DNA of 33,725 nucleotides from a virus: the IMG/VR virus record IMGVR_UViG_3300030430_001288, positions 1 to 33,725 of that record; one strand, written 5' to 3'. Shown piece by piece: positions 1 to 10,300 of the stretch. The notes under the pieces were generated by a model that was given only the letters and a program-made list of their open reading frames with translations, was not told the DNA's origin and ran no database searches. Within the stretch, counting starts at the first letter, position 1; each line of letters opens with the position of its first letter. Both the position numbers and the translations under genes were made by a program.

Positions 1-283
1 AAGGATTAAGTTGTATTCCTTTATCGCCAGTACCAGTGCCATCAACAAACTCTGCTGTGTTTCCAATAAAAACACTTTCTCCAGAATCTATGGTGATAGC
101 TGTGGCATCTGCATTATCATCTATGCCAGGTGATGTAAATGCACCAGCTACAGTAAGAGTAGATGCCATATCTACTGCACCATCTATGTCCACAACATCT
201 AGGTTTGCTGTGCCATCTACATCAATATCACCAGCTAAATCTGCATTAGTTATTACGTTAGATATATCTCTTGCTCTTGTCAT
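1..283 (-). CDS. Tail-fibre-like protein, N-terminal 94 residues, cut by left edge
   Basis: The frame is open from an ATG at 283 to the window edge, giving 94 codons of an unfinished protein that begins MTRARDISNVITNADLAGD. The sequence is rich in Asp, Thr, Gly and Val in short beta-like stretches (for example VDGTANLDVVDIDGAVDMAS), a style common in structural fibre proteins of marine phages. A GGAG ribosome site sits just upstream, and the start overlaps the stop of the preceding gene (TAATG). It follows the main tail fibre in the same transcript, so a second fibre or a fibre accessory is likely. The C-terminus, and hence any receptor-binding or S74 domain, lies outside the window. Confidence 0.65.
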   Translation of the reverse strand, partial: MTRARDISNVITNADLAGDIDVDGTANLDVVDIDGAVDMASTLTVAGAFTSPGIDDNADATAITIDSGESVFIGNTAEFVDGTGTGDKGIQLNP

Positions 284-576
284 TATTTATCTCCAGTAAA
301 TGTATCTGCATCAGCTATTGCTTTATCTATAACTGAAAAATCTAATTTACCCCAATCATCATAATGTTCTTTTTGATATTTAAGATAGCCTACACTTCGC
401 CTTACTCTTGCTTTTTTTTCTTCATGTGTCATATCAGAACCAAAGTCTGAACTGAGTGCATCACTACCTTTTGCATGAGTGGCAATTACTCTATCAATAT
501 TTCTTGCTCCATCTAAACAAGCCTTATGTGCTTGTGCTATTTGTTCTGTTGTTCTAGGTAATTTTTCAATTTCCAT
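283..576 (-). CDS. Hypothetical protein between tail-fibre genes (97 aa)
   Basis: This is a 97-residue hydrophilic, mostly helical protein with no signal peptide or membrane segment. The visible pattern is an N-terminal helix (residues 1-35), a basic stretch around EEKKARVRRSVGYLKYQK, and an acidic C-terminus. It lies between the S74-type tail fibre and a second fibre-like gene, four bases after the fibre stop. Its ribosome site (GAGGAAG) lies within the end of that upstream gene. Small proteins in this position are sometimes fibre-assembly helpers, but no motif proves that here. I do not recognise the family by name. Confidence 0.7.
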   Translation of the reverse strand: MEIEKLPRTTEQIAQAHKACLDGARNIDRVIATHAKGSDALSSDFGSDMTHEEKKARVRRSVGYLKYQKEHYDDWGKLDFSVIDKAIADADTFTGDK

Positions 577-579
577 TTT

Positions 580-3500
580 TTATGCTTCCTCTAAAATTTT
601 GATTCGTGCTTCAAGTGATGCAATAGTTTTCTTTTGCTCTTGTAATGTTTTTACTAGCACAGCAGTCAAACGTTCATATTGAAATCCCTCAACCTCATCA
701 TTATCACCATAACTTACAAGTTCTGTAATTCCTGCATCATGAACTTCATCGGCAATAAATCCAAAGTGGTCTTTTGTTTGGTCATCTATATCACTCTTAG
801 ATTTGTAACGTATTGGTCTAAATTTATCTATGTCTATATCTTCAAGGTCACGAATGTCTTGCTTATATTTTAAAGCTGAAGTAGACCTTGCTATATGACC
901 TGAACTGCTTGTGACAACAACATTTGCAGAAGCACTTGTAGTCCAAAGATATATACCAGTAGCAAAGAATTGATTTTGGTTAGAACCTCCAGTTACCCAT
1001 ACTCTTGAATTACCATCTCCATCAGAAAGAACAATATAATTGCTTTGTGTTCTTATATCACCTAAATCACTTTCATTTCCATTATAAGTTCCTATAATAA
1101 TATTTTTATCGCCAGTGGTCATGGCATCACCAGCACTTTTCCCAATAAATGTATTTCTAAAACCACCATTTACTGCACCACCAGCATTATAACCAACAAA
1201 AGTATTGTGGTCATCATCAGTACAAGCATCCCCAGCATTAGCACCAATAAATACATTTTGGATTCCAGTGGTAATATTTAAACCAGCAAAAAATCCATAA
1301 GCTGTGTTAAGTGATTGTGTTTCAGAAGCACCATTTTGATTGGCTAAAGCTGAATAACCCATTGCTGTATTTCTTTGTCCACTAGTTTCAGCACTTAGAG
1401 TTAAATATCCTACTGCACAATTGGTAGTTCCATCAGTAATTGCATCTCCAGAAAATGCACCAACAAGAGTGTTCAAAGTACCAGTTGATACTGCTTCACC
1501 TGATTTATAACCCACAACTGTATTATAAGCATCTGTAAGAGAAGAAAATTGTTGTGAATATAATGTTTGATAACCAACTGCTACATTTTTGCTACCTTTA
1601 ATATCTTGAGCTAAAGCATTTAAACCAACAGCAACATTGTTATTTCCTTCAGTAAGTCCAAGTCCAGCTTGACCACCAATTAATGTATTGTAAACTCCAG
1701 TTGTTATTGCTGTTCCAGATTTATAACCAACTGCTGTTTCATAAGCATTTTGCCCAGCATTAAGTGTTTTTAATGATTCAAACCCAACTGCAACATTAAA
1801 CCCATGTCCGTCTTCAGTAGTCAAAGCATTATAACCAACTGCCACATTTGAACCACCAGTAGTCAAAGCATCACCAGCAAGACCTCCTACAATCGTATTT
1901 GCTGCTCCTGTAGATATTGTTTTTCCAGCACCACTTCCTATTGCGACATTATAAGCATTATCTCCAGCATCTTGAACTTTAAGAGCTTGATAACCGATTG
2001 CCACATTATTCCCATGAGTGTCCTCTGTTTTAAGTGCTTCAAAACCTACTGCTACGTTATTATCACCTGTAGTAAGTGCAGTTCCTGCTTCATCTCCAAT
2101 AACCACATTATAATTACCACCACTTGCAATAGAATTTCCAGCATTTACACCTATTCTTGTATTAGACGTTCCAGCAGTAGCAGTAATTAAATCTGCACCA
2201 TCTTCTAGTGTAGTATCACCTGATATTGCTACAGTACCATTTATATCTGTATTACCAGTAGTAAGTGTTGATGTACCATTATTAATATTACCAAAACCAT
2301 TTGTAATTGATCCAGCATCTAATGCACCAGTTCCAGTTATGCTCGTATATGATCCACTTACTCTAGCTACTGGTACTGTGCCTGATGCTAGGTTAGAAGC
2401 ATTTAATGTTGCGACTTGAAATGTGCCAAATGTAACAATATCGACTACATCTCCACTAGATAATGCACTAGCAAATACAACAGAATTACCTGACGTTACA
2501 GTAACATCTGTGCCATTCACCATCTTTACACCATTAAGATATACATCAATGAACCCAGCATCATATGCCAAAGTCTTGCTACCAGCTTCTGCAAAACCAG
2601 TTCCAGATGCACCAGTTAATGTTGTTGGTGTACCAGTAATATTATATGTAAATCTTTCTGATGTGCCATTTACTGATGAACCAGCATTTTGAAAACCACT
2701 TGATCCAAATACTTTGAGTGTATTTGCAGTAGTATCAAAGACTAAATCACCAAGGTCATTATCAGCCCCTGGCACTCCAGCGTGTACTCTGTATCTTGCA
2801 GCAAAACTATTTACACCTGATAAATTAGTTGCAACAGTATTTACATTAGCAATTGCGCCACCAACATTATTTACATTTGTAATAGAACCAGCAACGCTAT
2901 TTATATTTGTAGAATTACTTGCAACTGAATTTATATTTGTAGAATTATTAGCTACACTTGTTACATTGGCTTTTATACCTTCAACTGCATTTAGATCATT
3001 TATAAAATCTGTAGTTGCTAATAAATCTAAATCTTGAATAATTGTTGTTGTAGCTAAATCATTTAAATCAGATATAAAATCAGCTGTCACTACTGACATA
3101 TCTGTAACAAAATCACTTGTCACTAAATTCATTTTAGAAACAAATGTGCTATCAACCAAAGCCATATCAGCTGCAAAGTCTGATGTTATTAGTGATGCTT
3201 TACCAGCCACAGTATTGATATTAGAAGCATTTGATGCCACAGAGTTTACATTTGATATTGATCCAGCAACTGTATTAACATTGCTTATTGAACCAGCTAC
3301 TGAATTTATATTTGATGCATTTGAAACTACTGATGATATATTAGATGTTATACCAGCAACTGTTGTAACATTACCAGATATACCAGCTACAGTAGTTACA
3401 TTAGATGAAATACCAGCTACTGTAGTTATGTTTGCTGAAATACCAGCTACTGTATTAATGTTAGTAGATTGTGCTGATACTGTTGTGACAGAACCAATAG

Positions 3501-4026
3501 ATGGGCCAGCTTCTGCTGCTCCTGTTGTTGCATTAAATGCTAAAACATTTCCTTTTCTAGTAGCTTTATTAGGTAATGATATCTCACTAGCATCATCAGA
3601 TTCTGCCATTGTTAATGCACGAGAATTTTTATTCTCAATTTCTTGCATGATTGCATAAACTTTATCAAGATCTGTATTTAAACTAGATATATTGAATGGG
3701 CCACTTGTTGCAAAGTCACTTGTTCTTGCTACTGCTATATCTCTAAATATAGTTACAGTACTGCTGGTGTAGACAGAACCCAGGGTAATGTTACCACCTG
3801 AAAATCCATCATCTACAGCTGTACCAGTTACTGCAAAAGTATTAGATCCAGTTCCTCTTGTTAAAGTTGTATCGACACCTGAACTATTTGTAATAATTAC
3901 ATTTATGTCATCAAGTGAGAAAAATGGGAAATCTATTGTAAACTGTGTAGAGTTTGCAGTATTACCACCACTTCCTATTGTATGTTGTATTCTGGCATCA
4001 TTGTCAGCGATTGATATAGTAGCCAT
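580..4026 (-). CDS. Tail fibre: T7-like anchor, decapeptide repeats, YadA-like head repeats, S74 chaperone (1148 aa)
   Basis: This is probably the main receptor-binding fibre. Residues 1 to about 175 resemble the T7 gp17 anchor (FPFFSLDDINVII, then FNISSLNTDLDKVYAIMQEI). From about 183 to 410 there are tandem repeats of about ten residues of the form TTVAGISSNV. A beta-rich linker follows (NGVKMVNGTDVTV, near 500). From about 620 to 990 come some 21 repeats of the N-(V/T)-x-x-G-x-x-A-(G/L) kind seen in YadA-type trimeric adhesin heads, such as NVAVGYNAL. The C-terminal 101 residues are a peptidase S74 intramolecular chaperone. Its Ser-Lys dyad is probably Ser1048 and Lys1053 in STSALK, and a final coiled coil (LQEQKKTIASLEARIKILEE) should trimerise. 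The chaperone normally cuts itself off after folding. The start overlaps the stop of the preceding small gene (TAATG). At 1148 residues it is about twice the length of T7 gp17. Confidence 0.92.
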   Translation of the reverse strand: MATISIADNDARIQHTIGSGGNTANSTQFTIDFPFFSLDDINVIITNSSGVDTTLTRGTGSNTFAVTGTAVDDGFSGGNITLGSVYTSSTVTIFRDIAVARTSDFATSGPFNISSLNTDLDKVYAIMQEIENKNSRALTMAESDDASEISLPNKATRKGNVLAFNATTGAAEAGPSIGSVTTVSAQSTNINTVAGISANITTVAGISSNVTTVAGISGNVTTVAGITSNISSVVSNASNINSVAGSISNVNTVAGSISNVNSVASNASNINTVAGKASLITSDFAADMALVDSTFVSKMNLVTSDFVTDMSVVTADFISDLNDLATTTIIQDLDLLATTDFINDLNAVEGIKANVTSVANNSTNINSVASNSTNINSVAGSITNVNNVGGAIANVNTVATNLSGVNSFAARYRVHAGVPGADNDLGDLVFDTTANTLKVFGSSGFQNAGSSVNGTSERFTYNITGTPTTLTGASGTGFAEAGSKTLAYDAGFIDVYLNGVKMVNGTDVTVTSGNSVVFASALSSGDVVDIVTFGTFQVATLNASNLASGTVPVARVSGSYTSITGTGALDAGSITNGFGNINNGTSTLTTGNTDINGTVAISGDTTLEDGADLITATAGTSNTRIGVNAGNSIASGGNYNVVIGDEAGTALTTGDNNVAVGFEALKTEDTHGNNVAIGYQALKVQDAGDNAYNVAIGSGAGKTISTGAANTIVGGLAGDALTTGGSNVAVGYNALTTEDGHGFNVAVGFESLKTLNAGQNAYETAVGYKSGTAITTGVYNTLIGGQAGLGLTEGNNNVAVGLNALAQDIKGSKNVAVGYQTLYSQQFSSLTDAYNTVVGYKSGEAVSTGTLNTLVGAFSGDAITDGTTNCAVGYLTLSAETSGQRNTAMGYSALANQNGASETQSLNTAYGFFAGLNITTGIQNVFIGANAGDACTDDDHNTFVGYNAGGAVNGGFRNTFIGKSAGDAMTTGDKNIIIGTYNGNESDLGDIRTQSNYIVLSDGDGNSRVWVTGGSNQNQFFATGIYLWTTSASANVVVTSSSGHIARSTSALKYKQDIRDLEDIDIDKFRPIRYKSKSDIDDQTKDHFGFIADEVHDAGITELVSYGDNDEVEGFQYERLTAVLVKTLQEQKKTIASLEARIKILEEA

Positions 4027-4178
4027 TATTTACCTACCTCTTTCATAGCTAATTTATGTGCATTGGTAAAACTCATACCTTGTTTCATCTTTGTTGACAT
4101 AAACTTCATGTGCTTTTTTGTATGATGCACACTATGTTTTTTCATTGTGTCTTTTTGTCTTTTAGTCAACTCAGCCAT
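4026..4178 (-). CDS. Small basic Lys/His/Met-rich protein (50 aa)
   Basis: This is a 50-residue ORF reading MAELTKRQKDTMKKHSVHH, continuing with TKKHMKFMSTKMKQGMSFT and ending HKLAMKEVGK. It is strongly basic, with many His and Met. From memory, proteins with the pattern LT-R-Q-T-KKHS-HHT-KHM, then G-FT-AH-A-K-VGK, recur in marine phage genomes, but I know no function. The stop is shared with the tail-fibre start as TAATG, which is good evidence that it is a translated, coupled gene. The ribosome site is weak. It fills most of the gap between the large internal virion protein and the tail fibre. Confidence 0.75.
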   Translation of the reverse strand: MAELTKRQKDTMKKHSVHHTKKHMKFMSTKMKQGMSFTNAHKLAMKEVGK

Positions 4179-4219
4179 GATATTACCATTACTGTTAATA
4201 AATATTTAATCAATTCACA

Positions 4220-7200
4220 TCACTTTCTATCAGCTGCCATTATATTATCCCAGATAGGATCTAAATATGGCAGATTACCAGTAGGTGTTATAAAACGTAA
4301 ACTTCTGAGAGTACTATCATCAGCTTCTCCAGTAAGAATATCTGTAGCAACTCCACCAGCAGTTATAGTATTAGAAGCTGCTGGGCCAAATATTGCACCC
4401 ATCTTAGCACCAAATGGAAGGTAAGATTCTTTCTTACCCATCATTGGTCTAAGACCTAGTTTATAATCTGATAGTTTTTCTATTGAATTATTTACATCTG
4501 TAAAGAAACCTAATACCCCACTTCTATCAATGGCATCAGCTAGTAATTCAGAATAAGATTGCTCTTTATCTATACCATATTGCTTCTTTTTAAATTCATT
4601 TACTAATGATGCCATACCAACTAAAAGTATTGCACCTTGCCAAAAAGCAGCATCTTTTTCTTGTAGACCAGATGTGAGAAGTCTAACAGTAGCTCCTTGA
4701 CCATAACCTTTAAACTGAGTAATTAGTGATCCCACTTCAGTAGATGTCCATAATGCACGATCACCAGCACCTGGGGTAATAATAGTTCTTTCTACAGATT
4801 GATTTAATGCATTTCTAAACTTTCTTGCTAACAACTGATCTTCCCAAAGAGCAGTATTTGGCAACCATTCACCATCTACTCTTTGTCCATGTTGTCTAAT
4901 AAGCTGTTGCATTCTGTATGCTTCGTTACCATCAATACCATTAGCTAATAGTTTTTGTCGGTCTTTAGCATTAAGTCTTTGAAAATCCTTCATAATTGCT
5001 TCTGTCATTCTCAAAGTAATAATATTACTAGCAAATTCTTTCATTGCCTGATTCCAATAGTTTAACCCATTGATAAGAAAGAATATTCCTGTAGATGTAT
5101 TCAATGCTCTTTCCATTGCATATCTACTGCCGAAAAGATCTCCTACATCTGAAAATGCACTTGCTCTTAGACCTAAAGCAGCATCAACTGCAATACCAGC
5201 TTGTCTTGCCTCTTTGGTTAACATCTTTTTAATTGTAGACCTTTGGCTTTTGAACATATGTCTATATCCATGCTCATAAACATTTTTCAAACCCTCTGTC
5301 ATTATCGGTCTAATTACATCAGGTATCGATGATATAGCTGCTCCACCCATGCCAACAAGAACATTAAATGATTTCATTTGTCTTACAAAACGACTTGCCA
5401 TATTGTGTGGATCTTTTGATGCACCAAATGTACCCCTGATTCTATCTCTTAGACCTCTTATATCTCTAAGATCATCTGCAAGTGCTTTTTTTAACTTTTG
5501 TTTTTCTGCAACAGAAGTAGCTTGTCTTATAAGACCTTCATATTCTTGAGTAACTTCATCAAGAATCTTTGACAAAGAAACATCGCCAAACTTTCTTGTT
5601 AGCTCAATATCTGTACCCATTGTTTTAGTGTGATGCCTAATAAGAACCTCTATATCATTTTCCAAAAAATCTTCTATGAGTTTATCAGGTATTTCAAATG
5701 TTCTAGCTTTTGTACCACTAGCTTGGGTAATCCAATCTATTTGTGATGTACCTTCATCTAAATTATAGAATGGTTTGCTCTTAGTATAATTTAGGATAAT
5801 ATTATCTGCATATTCATTTGCACGAGATCTTGTCATATTAGGAAAATAGTTGATTGCCCAGTTACTAACTATACGTTTGAATAACTCGGCATTTTTTTCT
5901 ATCTTATCTATTCTTGGTACTCTTGGAACATAGCTTAATGCTGTATTTGTGAGAACACCCTCTGATCTAATTTTCTTTAATAGATTTTTTGCTTGTACTA
6001 AATCATCAGGACTAGCTTTTCCTTCAGCTATTTTTGCTTCTAAGCCTTTGATTTTCTTAGCTAAATCAAGCTCAAATAGTTTTGTATCTTCAGCATTCTT
6101 TTTTATCATATTTAAATGCTTACGATATCCTACAGCTGCTTGATTGACATATGGTGTAGCTGAGTCTGTTATTTCATCAACATCACCATTTCTCATAGCT
6201 TTTGCTACTCTTGTACGAAACTCAAATTCAGTTAATGAATCATTACGTTGTATGAAGTCTTTACTTTTTTGACCAAGCATTTGTACAGATCTGCCAATAT
6301 CACCAGCTTTTGCAGTAATGCCTCTGTATGCAAGATATGCAGTATCACTTACTCTAATAGCATCTAAAAGTGAACTGAGATAGATTGTTCTAAAGTTTGT
6401 TTCAGCAGATTGTTCCTGTGCAACACCTGTAACTCTACCACCCTGGACTTTCTTTTGAATTACACCACCAAAGTCAACTAATGCAGATGCAACTTTTCTA
6501 GATGCTAAACTTGCACTTTGAGTAAGTCTAGTCACTGGATTCCATTTAAGTTTTTCTAATGCTATTCCAGTTTCTGCTAATCCTTCTGCTTCTAACGATT
6601 GCCTAAGTACTTGTGGATTATTAGGATCAACAGCAGCTCCAGCACTACGAAAAATACCAGACTCACCTTCTTGTGCTAATTCTTCTGCTGGATTTACACT
6701 ACCAGTAATACGTTTACCAAAAGCACCACCTATTGTTCCACCAATTAAAGATGCTCCAGCTAAAGGTATTAGAGTCTGGCTTATCTCAGATCTACCCATG
6801 TTTTGTGTTGCTATTAATAATTCTTCAGGAGCATATAAAGCAGCAGTAAAGGTGGCACTACCTATAAATCTACGAAGAAAACTAGATTGAGATAATGTTT
6901 TAAATGTTCCTATAGGGGCAAGGGTTAGTGGAGAAACAAGTCCACCTAAACCTACTGCTAAGAGATTACCATTTTCTATGATCTCAAGATCTCTAAGATC
7001 ATCTTTTAATCTTTTAAGTCTTATAGTTGTTTCTTGCTCACTTGCACTATTGATGAATCTCCATTCATATCCTTTAGGTATCTGTGAGTCTTTCATTGGA
7101 TCATAAGATGGATCATCTACAAAATCTGAGTTTTCTATCATTCTCATAATAGATTGTGCTGGTGCATACTGTCTGAAGCCAGCACCAAATGATTCACTAA

Positions 7201-7330
7201 AACTAAAATCTTCAGGTGCAACTAAGGGGCTTTTATAAACATCATTATATGTAGCAACTTGATTAACTTCTTCTTCAGAAATAGTATCTCTTATATTTTG
7301 TACAATTGGTTTTAAATGTGCTTCAATCAT
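4220..7330 (-). CDS. Large internal virion (DNA ejection) protein, gp16-like by position (1036 aa)
   Basis: This 1036-residue protein follows another protein of about 1000 residues, as gp16 follows gp15 in T7-like phages, and is therefore probably part of the ejection machine that crosses the cell envelope. It is largely helical. Hydrophobic stretches occur near residues 122-142 (LLAVGLGGLVSPLTLAPIG), 192-205 (LIGGTIGGAFG) and in the C-terminal third (AILLVGMASLVNEF), which could insert in a membrane. I see no clear lytic transglycosylase signature such as that at the N-terminus of T7 gp16, so a murein-cutting role is not supported. The start overlaps the previous stop by four bases (ATGA). 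The assignment rests on size and gene order. Confidence 0.75.
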   Translation of the reverse strand: MIEAHLKPIVQNIRDTISEEEVNQVATYNDVYKSPLVAPEDFSFSESFGAGFRQYAPAQSIMRMIENSDFVDDPSYDPMKDSQIPKGYEWRFINSASEQETTIRLKRLKDDLRDLEIIENGNLLAVGLGGLVSPLTLAPIGTFKTLSQSSFLRRFIGSATFTAALYAPEELLIATQNMGRSEISQTLIPLAGASLIGGTIGGAFGKRITGSVNPAEELAQEGESGIFRSAGAAVDPNNPQVLRQSLEAEGLAETGIALEKLKWNPVTRLTQSASLASRKVASALVDFGGVIQKKVQGGRVTGVAQEQSAETNFRTIYLSSLLDAIRVSDTAYLAYRGITAKAGDIGRSVQMLGQKSKDFIQRNDSLTEFEFRTRVAKAMRNGDVDEITDSATPYVNQAAVGYRKHLNMIKKNAEDTKLFELDLAKKIKGLEAKIAEGKASPDDLVQAKNLLKKIRSEGVLTNTALSYVPRVPRIDKIEKNAELFKRIVSNWAINYFPNMTRSRANEYADNIILNYTKSKPFYNLDEGTSQIDWITQASGTKARTFEIPDKLIEDFLENDIEVLIRHHTKTMGTDIELTRKFGDVSLSKILDEVTQEYEGLIRQATSVAEKQKLKKALADDLRDIRGLRDRIRGTFGASKDPHNMASRFVRQMKSFNVLVGMGGAAISSIPDVIRPIMTEGLKNVYEHGYRHMFKSQRSTIKKMLTKEARQAGIAVDAALGLRASAFSDVGDLFGSRYAMERALNTSTGIFFLINGLNYWNQAMKEFASNIITLRMTEAIMKDFQRLNAKDRQKLLANGIDGNEAYRMQQLIRQHGQRVDGEWLPNTALWEDQLLARKFRNALNQSVERTIITPGAGDRALWTSTEVGSLITQFKGYGQGATVRLLTSGLQEKDAAFWQGAILLVGMASLVNEFKKKQYGIDKEQSYSELLADAIDRSGVLGFFTDVNNSIEKLSDYKLGLRPMMGKKESYLPFGAKMGAIFGPAASNTITAGGVATDILTGEADDSTLRSLRFITPTGNLPYLDPIWDNIMAADRK

Positions 7331-10300
7331 CTAGTAGTTAGCCCTAATGCAAGAAACTCATCAAAATATCCATCAAGTTCATTTTGTGACCCATCAAGTT
7401 GTAGGTATGGTAATATTTCAGAATATTGTATAGGGGCTCTATTAATAGCATTTGCCATTGAGTTATATGCATTTACAAGTTTTTGAAAACCCTTGCTATA
7501 ATCTCTTGAAGAAGCTATTGCACCCATAGTTTGATCTAGAACATTCTTAGACATAAAGTTTACACTATTAAGTATTCTTCTAATTGGCTCATTCTCTATT
7601 TTATCAATAGCTAAATAGTAGTCTTTTTCTAACTGTGATCCTTGATAATTCCATCTGTAGTTGTTTGCTAAAACTTCAAATCGACCATCTCCAGTTGGCA
7701 CTACAACTCTGTATGTCTGATCGCCTACACCATCATTGTTCCCAATAAACATGATGTCACCTTTTTTTATAGCTTCTTGTACTAACGGATCTTGTGATCC
7801 ACCTCCAAAACTTTTATTATAGTTTTCTAGCATATCAGCTTTTATAGTATCTAATGTAAGAGTCGGCCCACCAGTAGGTATGGTTGACTGTGCTTCCCTT
7901 AAAATGCTGTTACCTTTAATTAAATATGCTTGCCCAGTATCATCTTCATGAATGCTAAGATGTGGAGCAAGTTTATAGAATGCTTGGTGAATTGCAGCTG
8001 TTAGCCCCTCACGATCTGGTGTTACTTCTTTTCTTGTAATCTGTAATTGAACTAATTTAATCATTTCAGACTTTATTGATGGATCTCGTATTATAGCTTC
8101 ACTAAAATCACTTGCACCACTTTGTGCCACATAAGCAAGTAATGCACTATCTTCTGATGGGTCAGCACCAACTTCTTCTTTAAAGAATCTAGTAAATACA
8201 TTAGAATCTAAATAGTTTTTAACAATTTGAAATCCACGATCAAATACTTCTTCATTATTAGATCCATCAATTTTAAAGAAATCAGATAAACTTCTATTAA
8301 TCGATTCTCCTGAATGTGCAGTTGCAAATTCTTTATAATCATTATATGTCATTGCAGATTCCATAAGTGGTACAGAAACACCACTATTTTCCATAATCAG
8401 ATTAAACTGAACTTCACCATCTTTTCTTTTTGCTTGACCATATTTTTTGATGATGGCTGATTTCATTGTTGAATACATCATTTTAATCATTGCAAAATTT
8501 TCGTCATTACCACTAGTTTTAATACTCTCAAAAGCAGTTTGCAAAACTCTTGGCACATAACCAAAACTTTGAACAACTTGTGAGTAGTATTTCATTGACT
8601 CTCCTCTAATGGTATCGTCAGAACTAAAAATATTATAGTCAACACGTTGTCCATCTAACATAAAGTTTGTTGTAAGAATTTTATCTTCGATAGCTGTTTT
8701 TTGTGTTTGATTTAATCCCAAACCAAGTTTTTGATTTATACCAATTTTACTTATCTGATATATTTCTTTTTGTTTTTTTATATAATCAGTTCTGTAGTTA
8801 TTAACTCTTTGTATCCATGATTTTCTTGTATAAGCAAACCCTGGGCCAACACCAATAATGCCTTTGTTTTCTAACTCTCTAATATAAGATTCTTTTGTAA
8901 GATCATTAGGATTAAGCATTACTGTATTTTCGCTACCATCAAGCATTCTTTCCATATTAGCAGCAAAAGCATCATTATCTTGTTTTAGTTGACGAGTTGC
9001 AACTTTACTCATAACTTTTAATATAGCTCTTTGATTTTCTAAACTAGTATCTTTATGTGTTAATAACTTCTTTAAATTATTAACAGCTTCAATGTCTGCC
9101 ATACGTTGCAATTGTGCTTTTGAGCTTGTATCAAACTCACCTAATGTAGCTGCATCTACTGGTGTAACTAAGTTATTATCAACAATACTTATATTTAAAG
9201 CTAATTTATCATTAAAAATTTTCTTTATATTTGTATCATTTGTTTTCTGAAATGTTTGTCTAAATTTTAAAAAACTAACTTGATCTGCTAATTCTAATTC
9301 TTCTACTTGTGCATTTGTAACTGGTATTCCATTCATAATATTTATTTGATACTGATAGCCTTTTTGTTTACTTTCTCTTGAGGCTTCTTGCCTTTGATCG
9401 TTTTTCATTGCTTCATATATTGCTATCTTGCCTCTCATAGCTGACTCAACAGCATTACCATCAATATTAGGATCATTTTCAAAAGCCTTACGAGTATCAA
9501 TGGCCATCTTAATCATTTCTGATATTGATGTACCTGATTCATATGCAAGATCTACTGCATTTACTGATACGTTATTTTGAAGCATTTGATTATATTTAAT
9601 TTTAATTTTTTCAGCTTCTGCTCTACTTGAGGAGTTATTTTCAATTATTTCAAATACTCTTGCTTTCTCATTTTCTATAAACTCAACATCAATATCTTCA
9701 CCACCATTTGTGACAAGATCAACTTCTAAGTTTAGAACATGATTTATATGTTTTTGTGCTTCTATTAATGCAGTTGCTTTTACATCTTTGATTTGTTGTG
9801 CTGATGCCTTTCTAGAGGCTTGACCCCATATCTTACTTATAGAAGGACTTATAACATTAAAAACTTCAGGTGCTACCTGTTTCTTAATTCCATCAATATA
9901 ACTTTCACCAGCTTTTTGAACTATTAACTGACCTTGTTCGTTTACTTTACCACCATTCTCCAAGAATGATTTAGAAGCAATATCAATGGCATGATTTTGT
10001 AATGCAAGTCCATAACTATTAATAGCCTCTTTTTTAAAGTACTGTTGTGCCTTTCTTATATTGGCTTTGTTATAAATATCAGCAGTAAATGAATTAAGAG
10101 TCATCTGATCTAATGGTTTAGGAATAGTATTACCATTCTTGTCAGTTATTGTCTGTGATCCAATTTGTCTACCTTGTATCTCAGCATTTAAAACAGCTTC
10201 TTGGAACTGATTGTCATCTATAAATTTTGTTACATTATTAACTGTATTGGCAACAGTTTGTGTGGCTTTAGCTAAACTTAAAGCACCAGATGAAACGTCC

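Noticed and set aside
580-4026. Diversity-generating retroelement acting on the tail fibre
   Set aside because: There is no reverse transcriptase and no template/variable repeat pair in the window. The repeats in the fibre are tandem structural units.
36-4048. Several plus-strand frames of 60-170 codons opposite the tail-fibre genes
   Set aside because: They mirror the repetitive fibre coding sequence, have no ribosome sites and lie antisense to a clearly coding gene.
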